Position numbers and translations under genes: made by a program
DNA from: Anastatus disparis
Lineage: Eukaryota; Arthropoda; Insecta; Hymenoptera; Eupelmidae
Direction of reading: 5' to 3'
DNA length: 64,000 nt
Assembly: GCA_017163975.1 (NCBI GenBank)
Contig: JAFFSR010000245.1
Location: forward strand, 77,001-141,000
Notes under the pieces: generated by a model
What the model saw: the letters and a program-made list of their open reading frames with translations, nothing else
What the model was told of the DNA's origin: nothing
Databases searched by the model: none
Shown: positions 1 to 11,309 of the stretch, one piece after another
Layout of the letters: each line of letters starts with the position of its first letter
How positions within the stretch are numbered: position 1 is the first letter of the stretch

Positions 1-618
1 AACTTAAAAAATAATTATTTAATTTTCAAAAATAAATATATATATAAATATCTACATTCACTTTTTTATCGATTTTGACCTTAGCTGTACTCGAAAGAAC
101 CTCCTTAATGCAAAACTGGAAGCTTGCTTCAAGCGTGTACATGAAAATTAATAATTTTATCGTAATTTTAATGCAAAATTGCATGGAAATTAATAATTTT
201 ACCATAATTTTAATGTAAATGTGCATGAAATTTAAAGTAAACATATAAATTTCATAAATGTAGTGGAAGCAATATTCAATTTTGTTTAACAGTGTATGTA
301 TTTGTTGATTCTTACAACAAATACATAGTTTCATTGGTGTATAAGGGTGAGTACTAACAAAATATCTTATTATAAGAAAGATTATTATTATTGATTATTT
401 CAATAACTTATATCTTTTTGCATTTCAGCTTTATCTAGTCGATAACCAGGTTCTCTTGTCTGGTATCTCTTTTTCATATTGTTAGCTAATATAAATAAGA
501 AATACCAGGAAAGAATCATTTTATGAAAGATAAGTATAAGCATTGATAATTTTAAGATATAATAATTGAAAACTTTAAAGCTGTTTTTCTCAAATATTGA
601 ATTTTTAAAATTTTAGGT
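1..618. other. gene-free AT-rich stretch
   Basis: No convincing coding frame is present. Two diverged copies of a ~50-bp motif (an AATTAATAATTTTA core) lie at about 145-225. The only long reading frame, on the minus strand, is low-complexity and AT-driven. Confidence 0.6.
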
Positions 619-932
619 GCTGCCCCGTAAGATTTGAGCTGAACCGCTGGATGGATTTGACTTTTCCAAACTGATTCAATTTTAGTATTAGCATCATTTT
701 CGCGTGAATGGAGGGTTCTGAAATCGAATGACTAGAAATTGTTAAAAAATTCAAAAATAAGATAAAAAAATAAAAATTTATTTAATAAAATAATATTTTT
801 AGTTAAATAGTAAAAAAATTTTTGTGTTTCAGGAATTCCCTTATTAACGCAAGAATGATGCTAATACTGAAGTTAAATCAGTTTGGAATAGTCAGATTCA
901 TCCAGCGGTTCAGCTCGAATCTTACAGGGAAG
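619..932. mobile_element. MITE-like element with ~105-bp inverted arms
   Basis: The left arm (about 619-725) and right arm (about 828-932) are reverse complements with scattered mismatches. They share the blocks GTAAGATT, GAGCTGAACCGCTGGATG, TTCCAAACTGATT and AGTATTAGCATCATT. The ~100-bp centre is AT-rich and non-coding. The target duplication was not resolved. Confidence 0.75.
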
Positions 933-1118
933 CTATTATAAGAACAAGAATTCGTCGAATGATTATGGGACTACAGCTAAAGGAAAATGAGATCATAAAA
1001 GCTTAAAATGAAGGTATTTTAGTCTACTTTTAAATATAATTTTCATTCACAAAGAATTAAATTAAATTCAATTAATACATATCTTTTTTACTAGCAGGGG
1101 AAAAAGGTTTTTCGTGCC

Positions 1119-1259
1119 CTTAAGATATAAGATAATGCCTTATTTATTTAAACAAACAATTACGATACGCTAGTGACTTATTTATCTAAACAAACAATTA
1201 AGATAAGATAATTATTTGTTTAAATAAACATTTGAGGAAACTGTATTTACACACACACA

Positions 1260-1317
<58 letters not shown>

Positions 1318-1320
1318 ACA
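1119..1320. repeat. (CA)n-bearing repeat, inverted partner of 53757-53962
   Basis: About 130 bp built on an ACAATTAAGATA / TGACTTATTTAT motif lead into ACATTTGAGG and then a (CA)n tract at 1250-1316. The same order occurs in reverse complement at 53757-53962. This could be the terminal repeat of the decayed Maverick 2, since all its genes lie between the two copies, or simply a dispersed repeat with a microsatellite tail. Confidence 0.65.
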
Positions 1321-1817
1321 TACACTCAAGGTAAAAAATAGAAGTTTCTACGTTTTTTATTGGTGGTTCTGAAAAGGACCGATTATGGTAAGTATATTAT
1401 CTATATTTTTTATATCCCTGAGTTTTTGGAAATAAATATGTATTTATTAAATATTTAGTATAAAATTGCATTTTTTTAGATTTTTCATCTTTGAGCAGAG
1501 GTTTTCTCTCCTCATTGGTTCCATCTGAAACCAAGTAAGATGGTTGTTTAAGTGCTCCTTTTACCTGACACATTGTTCATCTCTGGCATACTCTATGAAT
1601 AATGGAATGGAAATAAAAGTCTTTACACACTGTAAGTGCATTTATACTAAATATGTTATGATTGAAAATCGAAGAAGTGGAGGAGATAAAATTAAAAAAT
1701 TATTGTTAAGTATTTTATAATTTTATTGATGTATAATTTCTTGTAATACAAATGTGATTAAATAATAATCGAATATTTTAATTATTCATTGTTTAAGTAT
1801 TCATTATATTTTTTTAA
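1321..1817. other. non-coding AT-rich stretch
   Basis: I see no reading frame with protein-like composition and no clear repeat structure here. It separates the CA repeat from the left-most Maverick 2 reading frame. Confidence 0.5.
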
Positions 1818-1985
1818 TTATACAGCTTCGATAACGGATTTCATCCTTTCAATTCTCATTCCAAATCCTTCTCTGCCACGACCTATTTGTTCCCACTCAC
1901 CACGACGCGCATTTTGACCTGCATAAGTCCATACATATATAACTTTAATAGCTGGTTTACCTTACTTAAAATGTACACGCTTCAT
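1818..1985 (-). pseudogene. small hypothetical ORF interrupted by one stop, left end of Maverick 2
   Basis: Reading leftward from an ATG at 1985, a 55-codon frame ends with TAA at 1818-1820 and has a single internal TAA at codon 8. The downstream frame has non-repetitive, protein-like composition (it contains VIYVWTYAGQNARRG and IGRGREGFGMR) rich in Arg and Gly. I do not recognise a family. It lies about 30 bp beyond the 2017-2773 gene on the same strand, so it may be the last gene of the Maverick 2 strand. Reading it as a gene is inference. Confidence 0.35.
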
Positions 1986-2016
1986 TTTTTTTATTATATT
2001 TACGTCACAATTTACA

Positions 2017-2773
2017 TTAAGGTTCATACATGAAAGCATAAAAGTTATTGTAGATGTATGGTAAAGTATACGCATAAATTTCTAAAATTAGAATATCCAA
2101 TGTAGATTTATCTAATTCTTTATCGTCAAGCATTTTTGTTAAAACGAATGTTGTTACATCGTGAATTTTTACAGTATAATATCGATTAAAGCAAGCAAAA
2201 GTTTTCAATGTAAATGACCTTCTATCTTCCTCACCATCTTTCTTAAACTGATCCTTGAAGTATTCTTATGTAGTCGATAACCCTATTTACTTTTCCAGCA
2301 CGACGTTCCAATTGCACCAGATGCTCATCTATACAAGGCACTGCGAGCTTAATACCATCAAATGACACTTTTTGCAAACAGGTTGGAGGCGTTTGGTACA
2401 TAGATTTCGTTTTTTTGTTGGGTGATTCACTGTACTCTTCCTCATCTACTGGTTGAGCATGTACTGGTGGTTGGAATACTGCTTTCTCCTCGAGCACTAT
2501 AATTTTTGTATGGTATGATGTCGTAAATAAAAGATAGTGGTTCCTATAATAAAGTTTTGATAGATTTCCGTATTCAGTTTTTAATATGTAGGTCTCTTGA
2601 AAATAAGCGTTGATCAAGTCAAAATGATTTTTCAATAGCCTCCAGGCATTGATATCAAAATTAACCCATTTTGATGAAGAATTTGTCGATATTTTTACAC
2701 AAGGTTTGTAATAACCGTCGTCGCATTGTAAACCAAGAGCTACACGTTTGGTCTGCAACTTGTTAAGTAGCAT
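2017..2773 (-). pseudogene. unrecognised Maverick 2-associated protein, frameshifted
   Basis: The first frame runs from ATG 2773 to a stop at 2243 (176 codons). A second frame (about 2260-2017) carries on with similar composition (YFKDQFKKDGEEDR, then TLKTFACFNRYY), so one frameshift near 2255 probably splits a protein of ~240 residues. Residues ~1-60 (ALGLQCDDGYYKPCVKI, then VNFDINAWRLLKNHF) resemble the strand pattern and terminal W..L helix of PC4/Sub1-type ssDNA-binding domains; this is weak, by-eye similarity. An acidic and basic patch (EEEYSESPNKKTK) lies near residues 111-123. A TATA-like motif lies ~125 bp upstream and a perfect hairpin covers the start codon. Alternative: an unrelated DNA-binding or early protein. 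Confidence 0.5.
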
Positions 2774-2803
2774 GCTCTTGTCGTTGTCGACAAGAGCATG
2801 CTA
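2768..2803. repeat. perfect 16-bp hairpin over a start codon
   Basis: TAGCATGCTCTTGTCG, the loop TTGT, then the exact reverse complement. The stem includes the ATG of the leftward gene at 2773, so the start codon would be folded in a stable RNA or DNA hairpin. Confidence 0.9.
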
Positions 2804-2892
2804 TCTAGAAGAAGCATACCGTGCTTTTTAAAACGGTTATTGTGTCATATTTGATTATTATTATTATGGATAACTTGAGAGAGAAAGAAAAC

Positions 2893-2906
2893 TGTCGACT
2901 TATATA
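2893..2906 (-). promoter_or_regulatory. possible TATA box for the gene at 2773
   Basis: On the minus strand the sequence reads GGTTATATATAAG, about 125 bp before the ATG at 2773. Placement fits a core promoter with a ~100-nt leader that contains the hairpin. Motif only. Confidence 0.35.
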
Positions 2907-3179
2907 TAACCGAGTCTTACTTGAACTGTGTCTGAACTGGAACTGATCTGACTTGAGATCTCACCTGTGCCTTATATTCCTCATCCCTACCAAGTTCAAA
3001 AGTATGTGGGGGAAAGTATGTATCGTTTTATATGCTTTCTCTAAGAATATCATGTTTATCTTAAAAGATAATATATAAAAGGTTGGGTACATAATAAATA
3101 ACAGTTATGTACATAATATATAACAGTTGGGTACTGTTTTCGTAGAATAAAAAAAATATTATGGTTCCTCGAAAATCAA

Positions 3180-3620
3180 GTTATAGCGGTTATATTTCAT
3201 CATCTTTTGTTGAAATACGTATTTAATCATATCCTGTCCAAAATAAAATATTCCATTATCGCTTCTGATATCGCGTAATATTATATTCCCTTGATGTGTC
3301 GTATGTGTCGTCTACATCTTTTGTTGTAATATTTAGTTCAGTTATGTTGTTATTTCACAACATCCTGTCAAGAATAAAAGATTCAAATGTCACATTTTAT
3401 TTCGTAGTATGTAATATTATATAATTCGTTGATAAACAAAATATAACGATCACATTATATCATTTCCTGTTAAGTCATATTTTGTCATGACTTGACAAAA
3501 ATATGAGTGCCTTTCGTCGGTTCAATAGAGATTTATATTCCACCATAATCTGATGAATAAAAGATTCCATTCCCAACTTTGATTGCGTAATATGTGATAT
3601 GTTTCAAGAATATGCACCGT
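3180..3620. repeat. diverged ~150-bp tandem repeats in a non-coding stretch
   Basis: Three diverged copies of a block containing TCCTGTC, AATAAAAGATTC, a GCGTAATAT-like core and ATATTATAT occur near 3230-3300, 3365-3425 and 3540-3610. No gene is visible from 2804 to 3995. The repeats lie between two same-strand Maverick 2 genes; origin, satellite or regulatory function cannot be told apart. Confidence 0.5.
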
Positions 3621-3995
3621 ATATCAGATATATTTTATTATTTCCTTTTGTTATTAAAATATTAAATTTCTGCATTATATCAGTTTAAATATATAAAATT
3701 ATATTATAAAAAGATAGTATAACGGAATTTCATAGAATAAATATATATTTTCTTTGTTAAATGATAAGTTAAATAATTTTGAATAATGATACTAATGTGG
3801 AAGGGATGAGGTGTAGGTGAATAATTATTTAGAAGAAAAATGTACATTTGATTAATATTTATTGAATATAAATTTCATGTTACAATAATAGATTTAATAT
3901 TATATTCTCGAAGTACATGTTTGATTACAAAAGCCAAAACCTAATGAGCGTTTGTTACTAAAAGCTTTTACAGATTTTTTACGCTTAATTTTATT

Positions 3996-4778
3996 CTATA
4001 ATAGTTTATTATAAAATTTACTAGCTAAATTATCGTTCCCTTCGGAATCTCTTGAAAACTTACTGCAAAACGTACGTAAATTATGAAAATGAGACATATG
4101 GTATAAAAACATCATACAATATTGACCGCAAACTTGTGAATCGTAGCTTTCCATTCGTATCGCGCACAATTTCTTTTGAGTCTATCGAGATAATGTGATG
4201 AGAACGGTGGCAATCCGTAACTGTCAAAGTAGGTTCCGTAGCCATTTTCATTTATGTATATGAGCATATCTCTACAACTTTGAATCTTGTTATGATGTTT
4301 TTGAAAAGTCATTTTACAGCTGTTACTGGGTTAGCCAATGGATTGGGTTAGTCAATGGGTCAAACTGGGTTAGCCAATGGGTCAGCCGAAGCATAAAATT
4401 TCGGAAATTTCACCCATGTAAAAATTTACGTTTTATAGAAATATCTACTGTATACATTGATGGCACATTCACTTATGACATGGAAAATAGAGGAACAAGA
4501 TTGCAAAAACGGTGTGAACTAAGTTTAAATAGTGTGCATCATTGGCTAACCCAGTAAGAGCTGTAAAATGACTTTTCAAAAACATCATAACAAGATTAAA
4601 AGTTGTAGAAATATACTCATATAGCAATCTAATGAGATCCACCTTTTGTATGGTCATCAACGTTTTCAACTATAGCTGCTGGAAGTTCGAGAATATTCGG
4701 AATCCGATCTGCTGCATATACTCCTACAGTTCTAGCGTTGACTGCAGCAAGTGCTTTGATTATTTGACGAGTATTCAT
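3996..4778 (-). pseudogene. Maverick 2 adenain-like cysteine protease, broken by a MITE
   Basis: Capsid-maturation protease of the adenain (C5) type. Reading leftward from ATG 4778, 53 codons (VGVYAADRIPN, then the catalytic-His region GGSH) end at a MITE at 4259-4621. Beyond the MITE the frame resumes with YINENGYGTYFDSYGLPP, which holds the catalytic Asp. After a frameshift near 4130 comes VCGQYCMMFLYH, which holds the catalytic Cys. Lesions: a TAG immediately after the catalytic His where the family has Trp, the MITE, and the frameshift. The His-Asp-Cys triad is still visible. Its ATG overlaps the TGA of the upstream ExoL gene (ATGA), as in compact viral layouts. Confidence 0.8.
4259..4621. 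mobile_element. Tc1/mariner-type MITE inside the protease gene
   Basis: A 363-bp insert with ~80-bp inverted arms: 4259-4340 matches the reverse complement of 4540-4621, starting TATGAG(C/T)ATAT. It is flanked by TA. Removing the element and one TA makes the protease frame run on in phase between the codons for AI and YI, which supports a 2-bp TA target duplication. The core has short repeats (GGGTTAGCCAATGG). Confidence 0.85.
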
Positions 4779-6137
4779 TGTTCGTCATCATCATCTTTAT
4801 CTGCTTCTGAATTGCTATCTTTCGATGCCTTCATGGAGTCTGTTGGTGATGTAGGACAATCAACTTCATCCACACCTCCATCAGCAACTGCGTGAGCTAA
4901 TCTGCGTGTTCTTACACGCTCAAGAAGTGCGTTGCTTAACCTCAATGGATTGTCGTTGATGTTGTCAGATGTAATACACAATGATAGTTTCGTATGCAAC
5001 CACTTCTTCAGAATATATGCCTGATTGATGGCACATACAAGTCTTTTATACTTATCTCTTGTACTATGAGTGACGCATGAAAATCCATCCTTATAATATC
5101 TTGAAGAGTTCATTGAATGATGGTGAGTATATTTCTAGATTGATGATTTCTCGCGACATGGTTGCTTCTAGATACATTGCTTTTTCGTAAACTCTAGTAT
5201 AGATTTTCGCAGCTACTTTTGCAATGTTGTATGAATTGAGAAACAGTTCACCGATGGAAACGTTGCCTTCTATCCATTGAATACCATGATGATGATTTAT
5301 CACAAATTCGTTACTCCGTTTTACTCCTGATGGCTATTCAGAAAAATCATGTGGTGATTTTACTAACCAATGGGAAAAGCTCTAGTTTTTCAACTAACAA
5401 AGAGAGTATCACATGTGCAGGTCACAGATTTGTCTGAAACTGTGAGAAATAGTTGATCTTACCTAAAAAACATGTTTCCTAAAAGTATAGAGTCTAACGC
5501 TCAATATTTCGCTAGTTACAGGTAATTAAAGAAAATCACTAAAAAAGTTACTAGATTTTCAAACACTTACAGTTCTTTAGCATTGATAGCTAGAAGCTTG
5601 AAACTTATTGTAAATGAAAGCTGAGCTCAAATCCTTTCAAAAAAGCACTTGCAGTATGTCAAAATACTATTTTTTCCCAAAGTTATAGCGTAACAAACAT
5701 TGGACCTGATTTTTCTTTTAAAAACATTAATTAATAATAAAAGCTGAAATTAGGTCCAATCCTTATTACGCTCTAACTTTGGGAAAAAATAATATTTTGA
5801 TATGCTGTAACTACTGTTTCGAAAGGATTTGAGCTCAGCTTTAATTTAAAAAAAGTTTCAAGCTTCTAGCTATCAATGCTAAAGAACTGTAAGTGTTTGA
5901 AAATCTAGTAACTTTTTTAGTGATTTTCTTTAATTACCTGTAACTAGCGAAATATTGAGCATTAGACTCTATACTTTTATGAAACATGTTTTTTAGGTAA
6001 GATCAACTATTTCTCACAGTTTCAGACTAATCTGTGACCCGCACATGTGATACTCTCCTTGTAAGTACTGCCATCTCCTTTGGAAAAAATTTATTGTTCC
6101 GGTCTTTTGGACCTTGAATATCAATGACGAAATCCAT
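4775..6137 (-). pseudogene. Maverick 2 ExoL gene (exonuclease-like family), interrupted
   Basis: The start is ATG 6137 (MDFVIDIQG, then FFPKEMAVL). A foldback element (about 5395-6066) interrupts it, then it continues with WLVKSPHDFSE, one in-frame TAG, NHHHGIQW, a frameshift near 5100, and AINQAYILKKWLHTK, ending in an acidic Asp/Glu/Ser tail. The family layout (ID.QG... KE.A, then .HHGI.W, then a C..H/C pair and CAI/CAL..., hydrophobic end) is shared with 11310-11783 and 23655-24525. The fold pattern resembles DEDD 3'-5' exonucleases, but the usual DxE reads DIQ, so activity is doubtful; that assignment is inference. I recall this as a widespread Maverick-associated family of insects. Confidence 0.6.
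5395..6066. mobile_element. foldback element with ~290-bp inverted arms
   Basis: The left arm (from GAGAGTATCACATGTGC at 5402) and right arm (ending at 6057) are reverse complements over ~290 bp around a ~90-bp centre at about 5690-5780. The arms contain TTTTTTCCCAAAGTTATAGCG and AAGCTGAGCTCAAATCC. A related but damaged copy occurs at 54719-57255. It splits the ExoL gene after the codons for KEMAVL. Confidence 0.85.
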
Positions 6138-6653
6138 GACTTTACTTTTGACCACTTTCACTGTACAGAATGAGACTCCAAAAAGAGACTAATGATCAAC
6201 GCAGTCCATCAATGATCTTTCATACTAATCACCCCCCAACTGTGATTCAACTCCCATTCCTTTAGCTTGCGATCTGAGAATTTACCGTGTATTCAAATTA
6301 TTGAAAGAGATGAATTAATAAAAATATAAGCTTGCCCGTCCCCGCATGCAAACTTCGATTCGTCAAAGAATTTTTAGTTTAGTTAAGGGCACCAGACAAA
6401 TCACCAACTAACTCCCGGTAAGCATGAACCTCGGGCTGTTTTGGATTAGAAGGTGTGCGACCTCTAGCGGGAAATTTTCAAAGCTGAAAGTTGGAGAGGC
6501 TTACACATATACAACATAAGAAAAACTAATTTTTAAATGTAACACTTTGATATAAGCTAAATAATTAACACTTTATTTATTGGTCAAATCAAAGAAATAT
6601 TAATTATTTTCAATTATTCATTTATTTAACGCGCACTTTCATAACCCATTCAC
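6138..6653. other. non-coding upstream region of Maverick 2 ExoL
   Basis: No coding frame is seen. It would hold the ExoL promoter and the junction to the long-TIR transposon, whose left arm is recognisable only from about 6654. Nothing else is identified. Confidence 0.4.
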
Positions 6654-7079
6654 AAAGTTATGACGATTGAAAGTTTAAAAAAAAATGCTGAAACTTTAAA
6701 TACATATGATATTTACATTGAGGAAACGTAGTTTTCGTTAAAAATTAAAATCTGAAGATATAAATTTTTTAATTAAAAAAAAAAGTTATTTTGATGAAAG
6801 AATACATAACCATTTATCCTCTTTTTATGGTACATTATTATAATAAAAATTTTTTTTGTTGAAGAATATAATTTTTTTATCAGTTTGAATTTCGCGCGTA
6901 GAATTTGAATTTATTTTTGTAGGAAGTTGACGCATGTCAACACTAGGTGGCGATGATTCGTTCTTTGCATTCTCATTAACGACTTGACGCGTTGAAAAAT
7001 ATAAGAAAAGGAAGATAAAAAATAAAGATGTTTAAAAAAAATTATTTTTTTCGATCTGTCATTAAACAGAATATCAATA
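6654..7079. mobile_element. left inner arm of long-TIR transposon, copy 1
   Basis: AAAGTTATGACGATTGAAAG and about 50 bp following match, inverted, 32733-32782. The stretch before the ORF (CATTCTCATTAACGACTTGA) matches the same position in copy 2 (61336-61357). The outer part of this arm is missing or replaced left of 6654, whereas the right arm runs to about 33425. Confidence 0.7.
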
Positions 7080-8596
7080 ATGGCATCACTGATTGTTGAA
7101 ATAAAGAACAAGGATTTAAAAGAAAGGCACGAAAAAGTTGTTTATGATTGCTCCAAAAGTCCGCTTAGAGAATTAGGTGATCTAACGAAGTCTTTGAAGC
7201 GCTTATATCCGAATACTTCTTTCTCTAGAGAAGATAAAGTATGCCCTTCGTGTTACAAAATATTATTGAATGGAGTGAAAAATGCGCCTATTTCATCGAC
7301 TTCAAGCAGTCAACAATCTTCAGAAGATTTTATTCATATTGAAGCTGTGGTAGAACAGCTCAACGGGACTTCAAGTAATTTGAAATTAAACATTTCACCA
7401 ATTAAAATACCTCAAAGTATCAATATCAAGATGCGAGAGTCTAATGCTCTCCGTAAAAGAAAACAAATGAACGATGCATTTGATTCACAAATAGCAAGTA
7501 AAATTATGAAAGTCTACGATATAACGGATTCGCCCGCATTGAATGAAAATAATAAATTTATAACAAATGATGAATGGCTTGAGAATATTAAAATTGCATT
7601 AGATAATTGTTCAAATTTTCTTGAGAAAGTACGATTGTTGAGTATTATACCAAGTGATATTTCCAAAGATTATTTATTATCAGTTTTACCAAATGTAACT
7701 ACTTACATGATTGATCAAGCACGAGCATTGGTAAATAATAAAAAAATTTACAAGCAGTCTGAGAATATGTGGCCATTCTTTGGATAGTGAAATTGTAATG
7801 AAAGTAAAGGATTATTATCTGAACGATGATTTTAATTGTTCTCGTCAAAGTGCAAATAAAAGCGACACAGTATCTATCAAAGAAAATGGTTTAAAACTAA
7901 AAAAGTCAAACGCTTTCTTACGCAAAGTATAAAAGAAATATATCAATTATTTAAAAACGAAAATCCTGAAATAAAAACAAAAATTGGTAAATCATCATTC
8001 TACGCTTTAAGACCGAAGTGGGTCATACCACATCCACCCACCGATTCGTGTCTTTGCGTTTACTGCGAGAATCTTAAACTTACGTTAGATGCTTTGAATA
8101 ATTATAAAAAAGAGAATAAACAAGACATTGCAGATTTGGAATGGAAAATATGTTCTTCACTTTTTTGTTTAAAAGATGATATGAAATGTGTACTAAGAGA
8201 ATGTAAAGAATGTCCCGTTGAAGATTTTATCAATTTACAAGTAATTTCTTTGACAGAAGAAGATTTATATGGAGAAATAATTTATGGTGTTTAGGAAAAA
8301 TTAAATTTACTGAATAAAACTAGCACTCTTGGAAATTTCTTAATAGAGTTAAGAGAGCGCGCTCTCATTGTAAGTGCTCATAAATTAGTCAATGAAATTC
8401 AACGTATAGCAATTAAAGGGGTTAAACTTTTAGCGAAAAATAATGACTTCCAATTAGTAATTCGTGTCGATTTTGGAGAAAATTGGACAGTTATGCTTCA
8501 AAATGAAATTCAAAGCTATCATTGGAGTAAAAACCAAATATCAATATTTACGTCAGTATGCTATTTTGGAAATGATAAAACAGTCAGTGATGTCAC
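7080..8596 (+). pseudogene. transposase-like gene of long-TIR transposon copy 1, 5' part
   Basis: It starts at ATG 7081 within a 235-codon frame with a CPSC motif near residue 56 and a conserved central block (SKIMKVYDITDSPAL). A frameshift near 7780 and further small lesions follow; the frame continues with DDFNCSRQSANKSDT, CLCVYCENLKL, a TAG at 8292, and then RVDFGENWTVML, whose Asp could be the first acidic residue of a DDE-type site. It is cut at 8596 by the element with CCCACACAGC ends and resumes at 31980. The family is a multicopy animal one known to me only as uncharacterised; transposase function is inferred from its place between long inverted repeats. Confidence 0.65.
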
Positions 8597-9972
8597 CCCA
8601 CACAGCATGTAAGCTTCCTGGAGCTTCCTGGAAGCTTCCCGGAAGATGTGGAAGAAAGGTCGGAAGCTTTCAGGAAGTTTCCAGTGGAAACTTCCCGGAA
8701 GATGGATATGTCCTCGATCAAGAGTCTTCCGTAAGTCTTTCATTGAATATTTCAGTGAAAGCCCACTGGAATCCTCCGTAAGTCCTTCATGGAATATTTC
8801 AGTGGAAGCTTACTGAAAGCTTCCGTAAATTATTCATGAAATATTTCAATGAAAGCTTACCGACAGCTTCCGTAAATTATTCATGAAACATTTCAGTGAA
8901 AACTTACTGGAAGCCTCCGTAAATCTTTCATGGAATAATTCAGTGAAAGCTTACTCGAAGCTTCCGTACATCATTTCTGAAATATTTTAGTGGAAGCTTC
9001 CAGGAAGCTTCGGTAAGTTTTTCGTTGAATATTTCAGTGGGATATTACAGGAAGCTTCCTAGAAGAAAACGTGGAAGATTTAATTCACTGCAGAAAAAAC
9101 ATTGGAAGCTTCCAGGAAGATTCCAGTGAAAAGTTCCCGGAAGATGGATATGTCCTCGATCAGGAGTTTTCCGCAAGTCGTTCATGAAATATTTCAGCGG
9201 AAGTTTACCGGAAGCTTCCGTAAACTTTTTATAGAATATTTCAGTGGAAGCTTACTGGAAGCCCCCGTAAATTATTAATGAAATATTTGAGTGGAAGCTT
9301 ACTGGAAGCCTCCGTAAGTTTTTCATGAAATACTTCATTGTAAGGTTACCGAAGCTTCCGTAAATTTTTCATGAAATATTCCAGTGGAAACGTACTGGAA
9401 GCTTCCGTAAATTATTCATGAAATATTTCAGTGAAAGCTTACTGGAAGCTTTTGTAAATTTTTCATAAAATACTTTATTGGGAGCTTACTGAAAGCTTCC
9501 TTAAATTATTCATGAAATATTTCAGTGAAATATTTAATAAGTGATGAACTAATATTTCTTTGAAATATTTTAGTTCATGAATATTAAATAATTTATTGAA
9601 ATATTTCTGTAATATAGCTGGAACATTTCATGTTTTATTTCAAAAAATTTCTGAATTTGACACTGAAATATTCAAGTAAGTTGTGTCGTTATTTCTTGAA
9701 ATGTTCCAAATTAATATTTCTCAAATCTTCCAAGAAACATGTCATGAAATATTCCTGTTATATTTAAAAAATATTTCATGAAGTATTTGAAAAAATGTTT
9801 GAACATAATGTTAACCGTTAGATCTGTATTTATTAATTTGTAAAGTTTAATTTATTAAACTTTATTTAATAAACTTGATTTATTAATTTTATAAATTTTT
9901 AATTATTATTATAACTTATTTTTGTAATTTAGGACGTTGGTTCTTTGGGATAGGTATCCAAGAATAAAAGAA

Positions 9973-10017
<45 letters not shown>

Positions 10018-11146
10018 TGAATTGAACTTATCTTTATTTCTCCTTCTTAACCTTTAGTACAATAATTTTAGGCGAAGCGTAGCCTTATACGGTAAGTATG
10101 AAATTAAGCTAGCGAGCTAAAGACTCTTGGGTTTTTATACTATGGGTAAAAGGCAGTTGCATTCTTTCGTATGTATGATATTATTGATACTTTTATAATT
10201 TCGGGGAAAAGATTGATTGAATTTTGCATGTGATGCAGTTTAGAGTTCGATTGCCTCTTGTGCGTCGCATTCTTGTGTGTCGCATTCTCGCGAATGTATA
10301 ACGTTATTGTTTGCTATCGCAGTCTCAAGATAGAAGACTTGACATATGATGCGTATGGAGTTCAATCACCCTTGAGTGAAATGTGCAAGATGAATATAAG
10401 TATAAATGTGTTATGAATGTTTGTCTTTGTTTACACATAACACTGAAATATTAAAGATATATTATTGCACCATTTCTTAAAATATTTTGAATCAATAATG
10501 CGCAAATTTTTCAAGGAATATTTCATGAAATATTTCTGGAATATTACAGAAATGTTTCATGAAGTATATCAAAAAATTTATAAATATAACAGTAAAATAT
10601 TGTAGAATTATTGTTTAAATATTTGTAGTTATCTTGCGTGCGCAGCAATTCTTTCATCTTGCCAGCAGGTGGCTACTTGATTATATTTTCATGTGATCGT
10701 AAATGCGGTTGACAAACTCTTGCAATGTTTCAATGACAGTTTCCAATATTTCGCTGAAAGGTAAACGAAGTCTTCCATTCAAGCTTCCATGAAATTTTTC
10801 GGTGCAATGATTCATCAATCTTTCAACGGAATCTTCTTTGGAAGGTTTACGAAAGCTTTCAGGCGCCTTCCACTGGAATGTTTCAATGACAATTTCCAAT
10901 ATTCCGCTAAAAGGTAAACGGAGTCTTCCATTCTAGCTTCCATGAAATCTTCCGGTACAATGATTCATCAATCTTCCAACGGGATCTTCCTTGGAAGGTA
11001 TACGGATTCTTCTAGGAGACTCGCGTTGGAATATTCCATTGAAACTTCCCAACGTTTCCCCGAAAGGAAAACGAAGTCTTCTATAAAGTTTCCATAAAAT
11101 CTTTTGGTGCAATGATTCATCAATCTTCCAACGGAATCTTCCTTGG
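8597..11146. mobile_element. foldback/satellite element, left part
   Basis: It begins CCCACACAGCATG, and the matching inverted end CATGCTGTGTGGG is at 31967-31979, flanked by AC on both sides. It interrupts the transposase-like gene. Inside, 8610-9540 and 10690-11146 are many ~57-bp repeats of the type GGAAGCTTCC...GTAAATT.TTCATGAAATATTTCAGTG. The middle (9540-10680) is AT-rich, with an (AT)n tract at 9976-10013, and has no gene. Maverick 1 inserted into its right-hand repeats. Confidence 0.7.
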
Positions 11147-11152
11147 AAGGTT
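11147..11152. repeat. left target-site duplication of Maverick 1 (AAGGTT)
   Basis: Identical to 31667-31672. Six-base duplications are the established hallmark of Maverick/Polinton insertion. Confidence 0.92.
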
Positions 11153-11300
11153 AGTAGATAGGCTATAGGCATTCTGGCCCACCCGGATTCTAGCACAGCC
11201 CAAGGTGTGTTAGAACCCGTACGGATTCTAGCACAGCCCAAGTGTTTTAGAATCCGAATGTGAACTAGTATGCCTATAGCGTTTTCTACTTTTTCTACTT
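11153..11300. repeat. Maverick 1 left terminus with subterminal repeats
   Basis: After the 29-bp terminal repeat come two copies of CGGATTCTAGCACAGCCCAA and two TTAGAA.CCG blocks, then a reversed echo of the tip (TATGCCTATAGC) near 11270. The terminal repeat is much shorter than the several hundred bp usual for Mavericks, suggesting a deletion in one end. Confidence 0.75.
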
Positions 11301-11309
11301 TTTTTTTTC

